Positions 21,447 through 31,944 of a stretch of 64,000 nt of DNA are shown here, piece after piece. The position numbers and the translations under genes were made by a program. Numbering within the stretch: the first letter of the stretch is position 1; every line of letters begins with the position of its first letter. The stretch is from Erodium maritimum (Eukaryota > Streptophyta > Magnoliopsida > Geraniales > Geraniaceae): positions 40,193,039 through 40,257,038 of the forward strand of contig OY997590.1 in the NCBI GenBank assembly GCA_963921825.1, given 5' to 3'. Under the pieces are notes generated by a model. It saw only the letters and a list, made by a program, of their open reading frames with translations. It was not told where the DNA came from and did no database searches.

Positions 21447-24210
21447 ATGGCCATCCGGGCCACCTTAACCTACTCTGGGTGCGTTGCCCAGAACCTCGCC
21501 TCCTCCGCTAGCCACCGCGTTGGCAACTCCAAGTTCTTTCAGGAATGTTGGGTCCGCCGCAGCCTCTATCCAAACCAGAAGCACGACGTCGACCAATCTG
21601 GGTTTTCCGAGAAAAGGCCGCAATGCTGGTCCAACAATCCCGTCTCCATGTACACTACTCTGGCCGGGGAAATCTTCGGCGAGAATTGTCGCAGCCCGAT
21701 GGTCGCGGGCTTGATTTCTCTGGTGAAATCGACGGCCGCTGTCTCTGCTGTTTCCTATGGTACCGGTATGTCCGGGATCAAGCCCACTTCGATGATTCCC
21801 TTCCTGCAGGGGCCCAAGTCGCTGCCTTGCAAGGAGTCCTCTCAGAATCAGCCTAGAGACCTCGTCAATAAAACTGGAACATTGTGCTGTGAGATGCAGA
21901 GTGAGGCCTCCTGCTTTGATCAGAAGGCTTTTGACAGAAGCAGCTGGTTGTCTCGTTGGTTGAATTTCTGTTCCGATGATGCAAAAGCAGCTTTCACTGC
22001 TCTGACGGTCAACTTGCTGTTCAGGTCCTCCCTCGCAGAGCCCAGGTCAATCCCGTCTTCTTCTATGTACCCAACCCTGGATGTTGGTGATCGAATTCTA
22101 GCTGAAAAGGTAAAAATGATTGTTAATATTTCGACATTTGATCTAGTTCATGGTAACTTATGTTGATTTGTGGGTTGTCCGAGGTCAAATTCATTTGTTT
22201 GTAGCCAAACCTGATTACTTCCTGTGTGTATTTGGACGAAAAGTGTGCAAACATTGAAACCGTAAGGCTGTAATTATGTAGAGGGTTAGAACTGATCTTG
22301 CAATTCCCATGACATAGGAATTGTAGATGTGGAAAAGCTAAATCAACTTTGAAAATGACCAAAGCTTGTTCGTCCAATTGGTCAAGTAAGTGAACTTGCG
22401 ACCAGGGTTCAAGTCCTACCAGCTGTGCCTCCCCACTTTTATCCTCTATTTTCAGCCAGCTCATGTTGGGTCTCTATCCTCCAACTTATATTGGACCTCT
22501 CTCTCTCATCTCTCTTAAGGTGGGGTCATTTGTCAATGACATGTCCAATATGAATAACAAGCTTGGTGCTGTCTTTCTTCTAGATAAGCAAATGAAGCCC
22601 AAATCTTGATACACTTATAGCTGATAAAAAACTTAGAAAGTGAACAATCTTATTTTGGGTGTGAAGCTAAGTTACTAAACAATTGTGTCTGAAAGTTTCA
22701 AATGATTTGCTATATCATTCATGACTGTGATGCCAAGTGATGTTGTGCAAATGATTAAAAAAATACATGTCAGACGGGTAAGCTTTAATTTACCATTTAT
22801 TCTTGATTGTCATTATGCTTGGACTGTAGGCAGGTTATAGACTATTTTCAAGATATGATCATTAAAATAGGGCGATGCTTGAGTAAGTATGATGCACAGT
22901 CACATAGGAGTGTTGGAGTAGGACTTTGGGATGAGGCTGAGATTGCGTAAGCGTGATCTGTAAAGTTGATATTCTGCTACTGATTTTTTTATATGGCAGG
23001 TTTCATATGTTTTTAGAAAGCCAGATGTTTCAGAAATAGTAATTTTCAAAGCACCCCCAATTCTGCAGGTATAATTTGTGATGAAGTTGATTAGAAATAG
23101 AATAAGATAGTTCCTTTTCTTTTTAATAAGGGTTGCTGATGTTTCCATTGTGCTTTGCTTGCACAATGCAGGAAATTGGTTTTAGTTCTGGCGATGTGTT
23201 CATTAAAAGAATTGTAGCAAAGGCTGGAGACTGTGTTGAGGTAAGTTTTAGTATCCATTGAATCAATTCATTCATGCTTTTCTGCTTCTCTTTTTCTTAC
23301 TCACTACTTGTCAACCAACTGGTTATGTGAAATCAATACCATGTCTCATTTTACGATACACTATAATATATCATGGATTTATACTGTACATGATAGGTGC
23401 ATGATGGCAAATTATTGGTCAATGGCATAGCAAAGGATGAAGAGTTCATCTTAGAGCCCCTAAAGTATGAGATGCCTCCAGTGGTAATATATTCTGCAAC
23501 CTGTTATTCCATGTGTTTATTTGTTTCCTACCCCCCCTACAACTTAGCCATTTTCTTAATCAATTGGGTTAGGCTCTGAACCAAATGCAGATCACATTGA
23601 GTCACCCACATGAAATTTTGTTCTTCATTGTTTGTGGTCTATCACCAAATCCTTGGTCATGCCCTTATTTGTTTCCTATTCCCAAATTGGTTGATAAGGT
23701 CTGATGTTGACTTTGCAGCTTGTGCCTGAAGGCTATGTCTTTGTGATGGGAGACAATCGCAACAACAGTTTCGACTCACACAACTGGTAATTTGAAACTC
23801 ATTATGTCGGCTTACATCTTCCTTCTAAGAATATATATCTGCAGTAGGTCAGATTCAATACCTGATGGCTGGCTTTTATTAGTTTCTTTAATACACTTAT
23901 ATCTCATTCATGATATATTAAGCTTTCTTTATATCTCAGTATCTCACCATTGTACAAGAAGATTTAAGTTGACTTAGGTTCACTGATCTATTTCTATAGT
24001 GCATACATTCTGGCTTGTTGATGGAGTCTATTTGACGTAAGGTCATATAGTTGGTTCAACTGTCTAACATGTTGATTTAATTTTGTTCTTTTCAGGGGTC
24101 CGCTTCCTATAAAGAATATTTTGGGCAGATCAGTGCTGCGCTATTGGCCTCCATCCAAAGTATCTGACTTGCATGATTTGCATGCTGGAAAGCCTGTGCC
24201 CATTTCTTGA
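21447..24210 (+). CDS. TPP: Thylakoidal processing peptidase (plastid type I signal peptidase), 6 exons
   Basis: Exons 21447-22109, 23000-23068, 23172-23240, 23397-23483, 23719-23786 and 24096-24210; all introns are GT-AG and the frame is kept, giving 356 residues. The protein starts [11 protein letters not shown] and has a long Ser/Arg-rich plastid-targeting region, a hydrophobic segment at about 179-192, then signal-peptidase box B with the likely catalytic Ser206 ([15 protein letters not shown]). Box D holds the likely general base Lys256 ([11 protein letters not shown]), and box E is [14 protein letters not shown] (307-320). Known family members remove thylakoid-transfer signals from lumen proteins and help mature the Toc75 import channel. 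Length fits the plant family. I chose the ATG at 21447 because MAIR matches the family start; an in-frame TTG upstream (21408) is not a likely start. TPP1 versus TPP2 is not decided. Confidence 0.95.
22362..22440 (+). repeat. Possible tRNA-derived SINE piece in intron 1
   Basis: The stretch has a box-A-like 'ccaattggtcaag' and, 30 bp later, a box-B-like GGTTCAAGTCC, the arrangement of a pol III promoter as in plant SINEs. Ends and target duplication not found. Confidence 0.4.
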
Positions 24211-24724
24211 CACAATGGCATTCCACGTGAGCCACATGCTGGAAGGCCTGTACTGTATCAATTTCTTGACACATGACCATCTTCATCTCTGCTCACAGAG
24301 GGAGAAGATTGGCTAACTGCAACCTGATTCTATTAAACTCTTCCTGGCTCACTATTAGGTGATTTGTGAATACTCTTTTTATGTCCCTGCTTATTTCGGA
24401 CATTGCGTGAGATGGATCATCTTGTTCATCCATTTATATCGTTGGTGAAGGCCAACATTTGACGGTGATGAATTATTTTGTGAATGACATTGTCAACTCT
24501 TCATTGAATCCAAATGTGGGGAAAAGAAAGCCTGGAAAAGAAATTGTTCATTTTGTTATGAGTATACTTGCTATACTGTGCTTTGTGTGGATGCAGTTTT
24601 AGTCACTTTGCAAAACTCAAATGGATGGTTATTGTATTTTTTTCACGGATACCCAAGTTTAGTCTGAGTAGTAAGATGCAATTCCACAAGATTCCATCCG
24701 TTTGTGTAAATTGATTATTTTTTC
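24211..24724 (+). other. 3' untranslated and downstream region of the peptidase gene
   Basis: A segment around the stop codon (24181-24215, 'catgctggaaagcctgtg' and 'atttcttgacaca') is repeated with small changes at 24235-24275, a local tandem duplication in the 3' UTR. The poly(A) site is not obvious. No other gene seen. Confidence 0.55.
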
Positions 24725-25030
24725 GGGTTAATTACCTTTAGTACCCCTTATGTATCAGTAGCACTCATTTAGTACCCCATTATGTATTGGTAATATATTG
24801 GACAAAATTTTAGTCGAGTTTATGTCATATTGATGATCTCTGATCAATTTTATAAGGCATGTTATTGTTCTGTTATTGATATATGAGGGGTTTTAAATGA
24901 TATATGTTCAATTTACAAGAGATATTAAATGTGTGTTACTAAAACGTAAGAACTATATTGAACATTATAAAGTTTTGGGAAGCTATCAATGAGTTACCAA
25001 TTCAAAAGGTACAAAAAAAATAATCAATCC
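24725..25030. mobile_element. MITE, GGGTTAATTA family, copy 1
   Basis: Starts GGGTTAATTACCTTTAGTAC and ends TAATCAATCC, a degraded inverse of the start. It is similar over most of its length to 27861-28150, sharing 'ggacaaaattttagtc' and 'gtcatattgatgat'. No target duplication is clear. Confidence 0.7.
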
Positions 25031-25898
25031 TACTTTTTCATCCAAGCACTAACGGGACAGTACTGGAAGAAAACGTGATGGATCCATCCAAAGGCATTTA
25101 ATTTTGATGTAATGTATGCACAACGGGCAATACTATTGCAAAAAAATAAAAACACCGCTGATTTGCACTTGCATTAAACAAGGGTTAATAGCTCTAATAC
25201 ACGCCTACGCAGTAAATTGTCCATTGTAAACAAGGACAAAAGATGTCTAGATTGCACAAATTGATTCACATGGACAAGGATGAATGCGAAACTAAACAAA
25301 ACCTGTATATAAAATGAAAGAGAGAGGAAGTCCATATTCGGCTCTCTTTTTATTATTTCTCTAAATTTTTGCTTATGTATCATCATTTCTTTACAATAGA
25401 ACCTAGAGCTCCTTTTACAGTACAAGTATACCGATTTGGTCAAGCTTGCAACATAAGCTTTAGGAGTCTTAAGCCATAAAAAATGGTGGGGCCATTAGAT
25501 TATCACACTCCTTTTTGACACCACCATATAAAAATATCGAACGTGTTTAAAGTCGTCTCGTTAAAAACAGTTCTAAGAACTGTTGGGTTGTGGAGCCTAT
25601 TGGGCCTCGTGGGCCTACCCTAGGGTTCTATTGTATATAGAAGGATAACGATAAAAAGTAACCAAAATGAAGATAAGAACTATTTAAGATAGAGAAGCCA
25701 GAGTCAATGGATTTTAAGTTTTCTAAGATGCTGAAGAGCTAACAATTCTATTGATTTTGGTTGGATTTCGTTTGCCTCCCTAACAATTATATTGATTCTG
25801 GTTGGATTTTCGTTGGACTTCGGTTTGGTATCCACACTTTCTTTTCTAACACATTTCTTTCTCTATGATAAAAAGAACATATTATCACCATATTACTA
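25031..25898. other. Intergenic, no gene seen
   Basis: AT-rich. 25577-25640 begins TGTTGGG and has 'gggcctcgtgggcctaccc', which recalls LTR ends, but no partner repeat is in the window. A 30-bp phrase ('caattctattgattttggttggatt...') is duplicated at about 25742 and 25784. Confidence 0.5.
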
Positions 25899-25912
25899 TC
25901 ATATTGTTGAGG

Positions 25913-27247
25913 GACGCTCCCTTTTTGCGATTAGGGTTAGTGAACAGATGGCGGCGGCGACAATCTTCTGCAACTCCGGCAGCCATCGATGGTCGAGCGG
26001 CGGGATCTCTGCGGCAGGTAAGTTGTGGTTCTTATCCCTGTCCTTTGGTTCTCCGATGGCTCGTGTGTTGTTACGGTCTCCTCCAGTTGTTTCTCTGATC
26101 TCGAGAGTGGCGACGCAGGGGAAGCTGGGGCAAGGATTCTCCAGCGGTAGGTCGGAGAAGAACAGTTTGGGGGTCTCCAGCCAGGGAGTTTGGCGACTGA
26201 ATCGAGGAACCGAGGTGCGATTCTCTCTGGTGGGGGGATCTGACACCACCGTCCGTTCCGGTTCCGGGCAAGCACGGCGAGTACGAGTTGAGGGGAGAGG
26301 CGATGGGGGATCGGTACGTGATACTCAACGCTAACAGCACGGTGGAGGTGGGTTGGTCGATGCCTACCACCGTCGGAGGTCTGAAATCGGGGGCTGATTC
26401 ATTAGAGAGGGGGGAGGGCCGACCGGAGCACTGTGAGGCGATGAATTGGAAGCGGCGGCTGGAATCGACCTGCGAGGTGTCGGTTAGGGCGTCGAAGGTA
26501 CAAGAGCAGGGGCCATTGGGCCTGGGCTTGCTAGTCAGGCCGAAGAGGTTCTGGAATGGGCCAGGGGCAAGGGTTGGGTCGTGGATCTCTGGTAGGCCTG
26601 TCAGGGGAACGGGCTTGGGTAGTAACCTAAGGCCCGGTTTAATGTGGGCTGACGCAAAACTAACTGACGGGTCTGGTCATGAAGGTGGACCATCTGGGTT
26701 CCACAGCTGGGTCGGGTCTTATGTTTTAGGTCGGCCCCAGACAATCGACATTCCGGACGGGGCATCATTTATAGCGGCGAGGGGCTTCAAGCACCCCCGC
26801 CTCCAGGAATGAGTGCTGGGGGGCCCAGGGAGGGGTTGGTCGACTGTACCACCTCCCTGGCAGATTGGCGGCAATGGTTCTGCCAACAGTTGAAAAGATG
26901 CTTTCCTACCATTTCGGAGTCAGCAATCCCGCGTTCAGGAGCCCTACAACTATTAGTCAAAGGAGGACGACGCACGTTGACTTACCGAGGGAGTAATCGG
27001 TCCACCACTGCAAAGTTATCATCTGATCTGCTCGATCAATTTCTTATGGTTGGAGCATACTGTATCGGTGTCTTTGGATGCTACCGCAGTCCCACCCCTC
27101 CGACCGCCCTTATGCCCATGAGCAACATTTACTATTCAACATTTGCCTTTCAGTTTTATGTTAGTTTCTTGGTTTGTATGGTGCTAACCGTTTTCGCGGT
27201 CACCAAAATGCTTTAATTAATGATATTATCTTTCCGCCTAAAAAAAA
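25913..27247 (+). mobile_element. Poly(A)-tailed retroposon without RT, copy A
   Basis: 1335 bp flanked by a perfect 14-bp duplication TCATATTGTTGAGG (25899-25912 and 27248-27261) and ending in A8 (27240-27247). That is the signature of LINE-machinery insertion. The body is GC-rich and holds several overlapping open frames, for example from ATG 25949 (MAAATIFCNSGSHRW...) and 26809-27216, but no RT, endonuclease or known domain. It may be a non-autonomous LINE derivative or a processed copy of an unknown transcript. Confidence 0.8.
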
Positions 27248-27261
27248 TCATATTGTTGAGG

Positions 27262-27860
27262 AAGGATGGAAACATACAAACCCAAGATGGAAGAAAGCAG
27301 TGGCGGAGTCACATGGGCCTCAAGGGGTGCACGTGCCCCCCTCAAACTGTTTTTTTTAAATTCTTACATGTTTTTAGATTTTTTTTTTCAAAATATATAC
27401 TCCTTTATTTCTTTTAATTTTATAGTTGTGCCCCCTCAATTTTTTTACAGCCACATATTGTCACTGAAAAATTTCGATACCCCCTTGTTAAAAAAGATAG
27501 CTCTGCCATCAGAAGCAATCATGCAAGTCCAAAATAGAAGAACACAAGCACAAGATAAAAGAATGCAAGCCCAAGCAAAAGAATGAGGTCCCAAAATAGT
27601 GTAAAAACCCTTAGAATAAAAAGACAATTTCAGTAAAACACAGAAGAAAAGAATCCGTACAAAAAAAAGATAATAAAAGACGCGTAATTTCTTTGTAAGA
27701 ACAGATAAGTTACTAAAAGTAAGTATTATTATACCAGTTCTCTAGATAGTAAGAAACAATATTGTATTAAGTGCTAAAATAATGAGGATTATTGTAATAA
27801 TGTAGAATTGCTCATTGTCAGAAAAAAGAATTTCTTTCTTAAATTGTATTATTTGGTTTT
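27262..27860. other. Intergenic, possible degraded MITE
   Basis: 27299-27510 begins CAGTGGCGGAG and ends in a weakly inverted 'ctctgccatcag', a pattern common in degraded plant TIR elements, with T-rich runs between. No duplication was found. 27530-27590 has a short repeat (aagcacaagataaaagaatgc). No gene seen. Confidence 0.4.
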
Positions 27861-28150
27861 GGGTTAATTACTTTTAGTATCTCTTTTTTATTGGTAATAC
27901 TCTTTTAGTATCCTGATATATTGGTAACGTTCTGGACAAAATTTTAGTCAAGTTTACGTCATATTGATGATATGTGACCAATTCATAAAGGGTATTAAAT
28001 GTCCGTTATCTATACATAAGGATTATCAAATGATTTGTGACCAATTCATAAATGATGCTAAATGGCAATTACCAAAACAGAAGGACTGTTATTGAATGTT
28101 ACAGAAGGATATGTTATCAATAGAAAATGAGTACAAATAATAATTAACCC
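27861..28150. mobile_element. MITE, GGGTTAATTA family, copy 2
   Basis: 290 bp with clean terminal inverted repeats GGGTTAATTA and TAATTAACCC, and TTT on both sides (possible 3-bp duplication). Related to 24725-25030. Confidence 0.8.
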
Positions 28151-28872
28151 TTTAGTTTTATATTGGACGTCATTCAATAAGTTATGTTGCTCTCTAGTGG
28201 TGTGCTTTGTTTGTCTCATGATGATTTGTCTAAATTAGTTCTGCAAGAATGAGACGAAACAATGGGATTAAATTTTATTGAAGAAGACGACGTTGATTCT
28301 CTAATTTGTTGTTGCTTGGGTTCCAGTTTCCTTTATGTATAGGAAGACGCGCAGAGCAAGTAGAAGGAAAAGTTGATGATGCTCAAGAGAACCAGTAAGG
28401 GCATCCAAGTCATACCGCCGACTGCTGGCGGGGATGCGTCGACGGAGAGCAATAAAATATTAGTTTTTGCTCTCCTCGCCAGCTCATCGCCTGCGCAAAC
28501 CGCCAACAACCTGTAATGACGACTTTTGTGCCGGCGGTAAGAATTTTTTTTAATATTTTAATATATAAATTTTATTGGAAATTAAGACGGAAATTTTTTA
28601 TTAGCACACACAAGATCGAGAATAACTGAAACGAGATCACATGTTCACGATTTACAGTTTGTGAACGTACTAGAGGAATTTCGGGTGGTTTTTAACAATC
28701 TCCCAAAGCGAGAACTTCGTGAAGTGGTGGCAATGTCGGGCAATATACCGGTCCGCCGCTGCAGATCGGAAGAACTTTTCGTTTTGTCCCGATAGGGCTT
28801 CCAGAATTACTTCACGGTAATAAACTTCAAAACAGTGCATTTACTGGGATATTTGCTGCCAATGGTCTCTGC

Positions 28873-29485
28873 TAGGGGTGAGCATCGGCCGGTACCCGCC
28901 CAAAATTCCAAACCCATTACCCAAACCGTTTTTCCCGGTTACATAAAACCCGTACCCATCCCCATCACCGGTCGCTAAAGGGAAGGCTGATAACCGCCCG
29001 ACCTCACTACCGGCCGAAGACGGTTATAACCAACCAACCCAGGCCCAATGGGCTTTCTGATGGGCCTTTTAAATAAAACCCAAAATACAACATTTTTCAA
29101 ACATCGACATACAAATTTACAACTTAATTTTACGAACCTCCCTATTTTCAACAATTAAAAACATTCAAACACATTAAAACTTCCTAGAACTAATAACTCA
29201 TAATCATATGTTCTCTTACAAAACACGGTTTCAAAAACCATTTTTCTACAAAACAAACAGTTGAGTCACAAAAAAAATACAATTTTGAGTAAACTGCTAG
29301 AGCGTCGGCCGGTCATGGTCACCACGGTTTAGAACATCTCAAACTGTTAACCACCATTGACTAGGCCGGGTCGATGATTTTTAAACCGTTCCTGACCCGG
29401 GTAAGATCGGTTCCAGGTTTTCCGGTGACGGGGACGGTCGGAGACGGTCGGTTTACGGTGATGGTCGGATTTTTGCTCAGCCCTA
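28873..29485. mobile_element. hAT MITE nested in the Harbinger element
   Basis: 613 bp, starts TAGGGGTGAGCATCGG and ends CAGCCCTA, flanked by a perfect 8-bp duplication GTCTCTGC (28865-28872 and 29486-29493). Subterminal 'cggccgg' and 'cggtcgg' motifs resemble the hAT at 6229-7500. No transposase. Confidence 0.93.
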
Positions 29486-30069
29486 GTCTCTGCACTACTT
29501 CTGTGTGCGCGGCAGGGCATCGGTCGGAGCATTTTGGACATAATTTGCTAACACTTCCGGTCAATACCTATTATTTGGTCCTGAACGGGCATCGTGTAAC
29601 CAACATAACACCAACACCATCTCTTCCTCGTGGCTCCAGGGGTGTGCTGCTATGCCGGCCATTGGACCTTCGAACAAGAGAAGAAAGGTATGAAGGGGTT
29701 AGAAGGAAAGAAGATCGAGAGCAAGAGAGGTTGTGGGTTGAAGAGGTGTGAAAAAAATGAAAGGAAGATGTGGCTTTTATAGCCCCAAACCGCCGACCAC
29801 TTAGGGGTATTTTGGTCCTTTAGCATGGTCATGGCAATAATGTCACTTAAGGGTATTTTGGCCCTTTAGCATGGTCATGGCATTGATGTCACGCAACCTA
29901 AGAAACTACAAATCATTAAATTTAAAAAAACTACAAATGAAAAAAACTACAATTCATTAAATTAAAAAAACTACAAATGAAAAAACTACAATTCATTAAA
30001 TTAAAAAAAACTACCAATTTAAACAAACAACAACCAACTAATTAAAATAAAAAAGCACGGGATGCGGCA

Positions 30070-31068
30070 CTACTTCATCAGATCGCGCAACATCGCAAGG
30101 GTCGCATAGTGTGCCTCACGCTGGGGGTGGGGGGGGGGGGGAGTCATGGCCAACATGTCCTTCAATTCCTCTACCAACCATCGATCGAATTCCTTGAGCT
30201 TCAGTTGCGATGTGTTTTCTTTTTCCAGTGCCGCGTTTGCTTCTTTCGCCGCTACATGGGCATGCTGAACACTCTCGACAAGCTCCTTCTTGGATGCTAC
30301 AGGGTTTTTACATCTGAGCTTCGCAACTTTGGCAGCCTTCTGACCCATAGGCCGTTGGTACGCTGATCGACATTCATCTGTAGCACCCGTGGTTCGCTCA
30401 CTCTTCACCTGCGGCGTGTCTTCACGAGTTCGCTTGCCTGAGTCGGTAGACACATCGACATCGAAGTGACTCATCGGTGTGCCTTCGTTTCCTTCCTCGG
30501 GCTGCTCGACTTCAAAATATTTTGAAGTTCACTTCGGTTGGTCTGTGACTAGCTTCCACCAACGTTTCCAAGTGAATGGATGTCCTTCCTTCTTCTCATA
30601 CTGTTCCTCGGTCAATGTCGTGACTTCATCATCGGAACGGCCGCTCCTGTGGTCCATCATGTTCCGTGTGTAAATCCCATGGAAATTCGTCACTTTCGGA
30701 TTGACTTGGCCCTAGTGGTCTTTGCACTGCTTCGTGACCTTACCGGATCATCCGGTCCACGGATAACAACAACTTCGTCGGAGATGACCCCCCTAATACT
30801 TCAGATTATTTTTCTGATTCCCTTGAATCGAATCATAGAAATGGTGCATCCAAGCTCGAACTAAACGCTCATCCTCATCGACGCTCCACAGATTTCGCCT
30901 CCCTCTAAGTTTTGGTGGAACCACAGCGGCGGCCTCGGTAACCGTTGGAGATGCATCGGTTGTCGGAACGGATGAAAGGGCGGGAGGGAACAACTGTTGC
31001 TTCATCGGGTCGAACAAGTCGTCGGTCAACGAGGTAAACATAGGGCCCCACTCGTTGAGATCGAACAC
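30070..31068 (-). pseudogene. PIF/Harbinger ORF1 (Myb/SANT-like, NAM-associated type), broken
   Basis: 31068-30793 starts MFDLNEWGPMFTSLTDD and has a SANT-like 'LWSVDEDERLVRAWMHH'. The middle (about 30500-30790) continues in other frames with 'MMDHRSGRSDDEV' and 'HPFTWKRWWKLV'. 30474-30070 holds 'RPMGQKAAKVAKLRCK' and a helical tail, as in NAM-associated proteins. In Harbinger elements ORF1 binds DNA and helps bring the transposase to the nucleus and the ends. Frame changes and stops near 30540, 30700 and 30790 break it. Confidence 0.8.
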
Positions 31069-31386
31069 ATTGCAAGACGGAAACCATATAAGTAGTGGAG
31101 TGAGAATAGAGAGAAGAGAGGTAGAATTTGTGGATGAAAATTGAAGTAAGAGGGTTGGTATTTATAAGGGTAAAACGCAAAAAAAAAAATTAAATGTGGG
31201 CTGCCAGCGAGGGGACACGTGTCGTCAGCGCGTCATTAGCCAACGGCCGGCGCGACGACCAAGGAGGCCCAGCTCACCCCGCTAGGGAGGAGTGTTGGCG
31301 AGAACTTCAACGGCTACATTCCCCGCTAGCTCCACGCCTCCTCCTCACCGGTGATTGCTCCCCGCCTGGGACTGTGGATGCCCTAA

Positions 31387-31926
31387 GCAGTAGTAGTAGT
31401 CGAGTTTGTCTCTGTTGAGATAGTTAGAAGCCAACCAGCCATGACTCCACAATAAGCGAGCTCATGAAGTAGCCAACCGCCAAGGAGCTCAAGGTCATGG
31501 ATGTACCCACTGACTTCATCCGGGCCTAGCTCTCCCCGTAGAAAAACTCCAGTAGCCCCACGAATGTGAACAACTCCCCCGCCCCGAATATCGCCTACAC
31601 AGAACACACTCATGCTCTGCTCGGATTTGCCTCTGCAGATATGGCTACCATGTTGGTAAGAGTGTTGGGGGATTTGGTCAAGCTCAAGTTCATGTACCCA
31701 TTGAAGTAAGTCACAAGGCTCACTGCCATAAATATGAATGCCCCCAAAACTGCATTCACTAATCAACTCAACCTCAATCCATCCATTGCATTGCACAAAT
31801 ATTAGAAACGCACACTAATCAATTGTGTTTATGTTATACGAAAAACACAGCTCTTTGTCCTCCAAGCCTGGCTGGTTGGGTCACAACATCTCTACCTCTG
31901 CAGATACCCTGTATTGATTGAGTTAA
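31387..31926. other. Unidentified, possibly gene-derived, sequence
   Basis: The minus strand is open for 137 codons (31383-31796) and the plus strand reads a plausible protein with several stops ('PTDFIRA', 'ALLGFASADMATMLVRVLGDLVKLKFMYP'). The composition is coding-like but I do not recognise a family, and which strand is real is unclear. It may continue beyond the retroposon at 33579-33779. Confidence 0.35.
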
Positions 31927-31944
31927 GTGGTCAGGAAGCAAATA

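Larger units (their letters stand above)
28399..31383 (-). mobile_element. PIF/Harbinger element carrying only an ORF1 gene
   Basis: Ends GGGCATCC and GGATGCCC are inverted, and the flanks are TAA on both sides (28396-28398 and 31384-31386), the 3-bp duplication of PIF/Harbinger. Inside is a Myb/SANT-like ORF1 on the minus strand and a nested hAT MITE. No DDE transposase frame is recognised, so the element is non-autonomous. 29822-29890 and 29905-30015 carry short tandem repeats typical of its non-coding part. 29374-29751 has an open frame on the plus strand that I do not recognise. Confidence 0.85.

Noticed and set aside
25577-25912. A copia-type LTR starting TGTTGGG
   Set aside because: No second copy, primer-binding site or polypurine tract in the window; the start resemblance alone is too weak.
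31383-31796. 137-codon minus-strand frame as a real gene
   Set aside because: No known domain, ends in the Harbinger target duplication, and the opposite strand also looks coding-like. Kept only as unidentified sequence.
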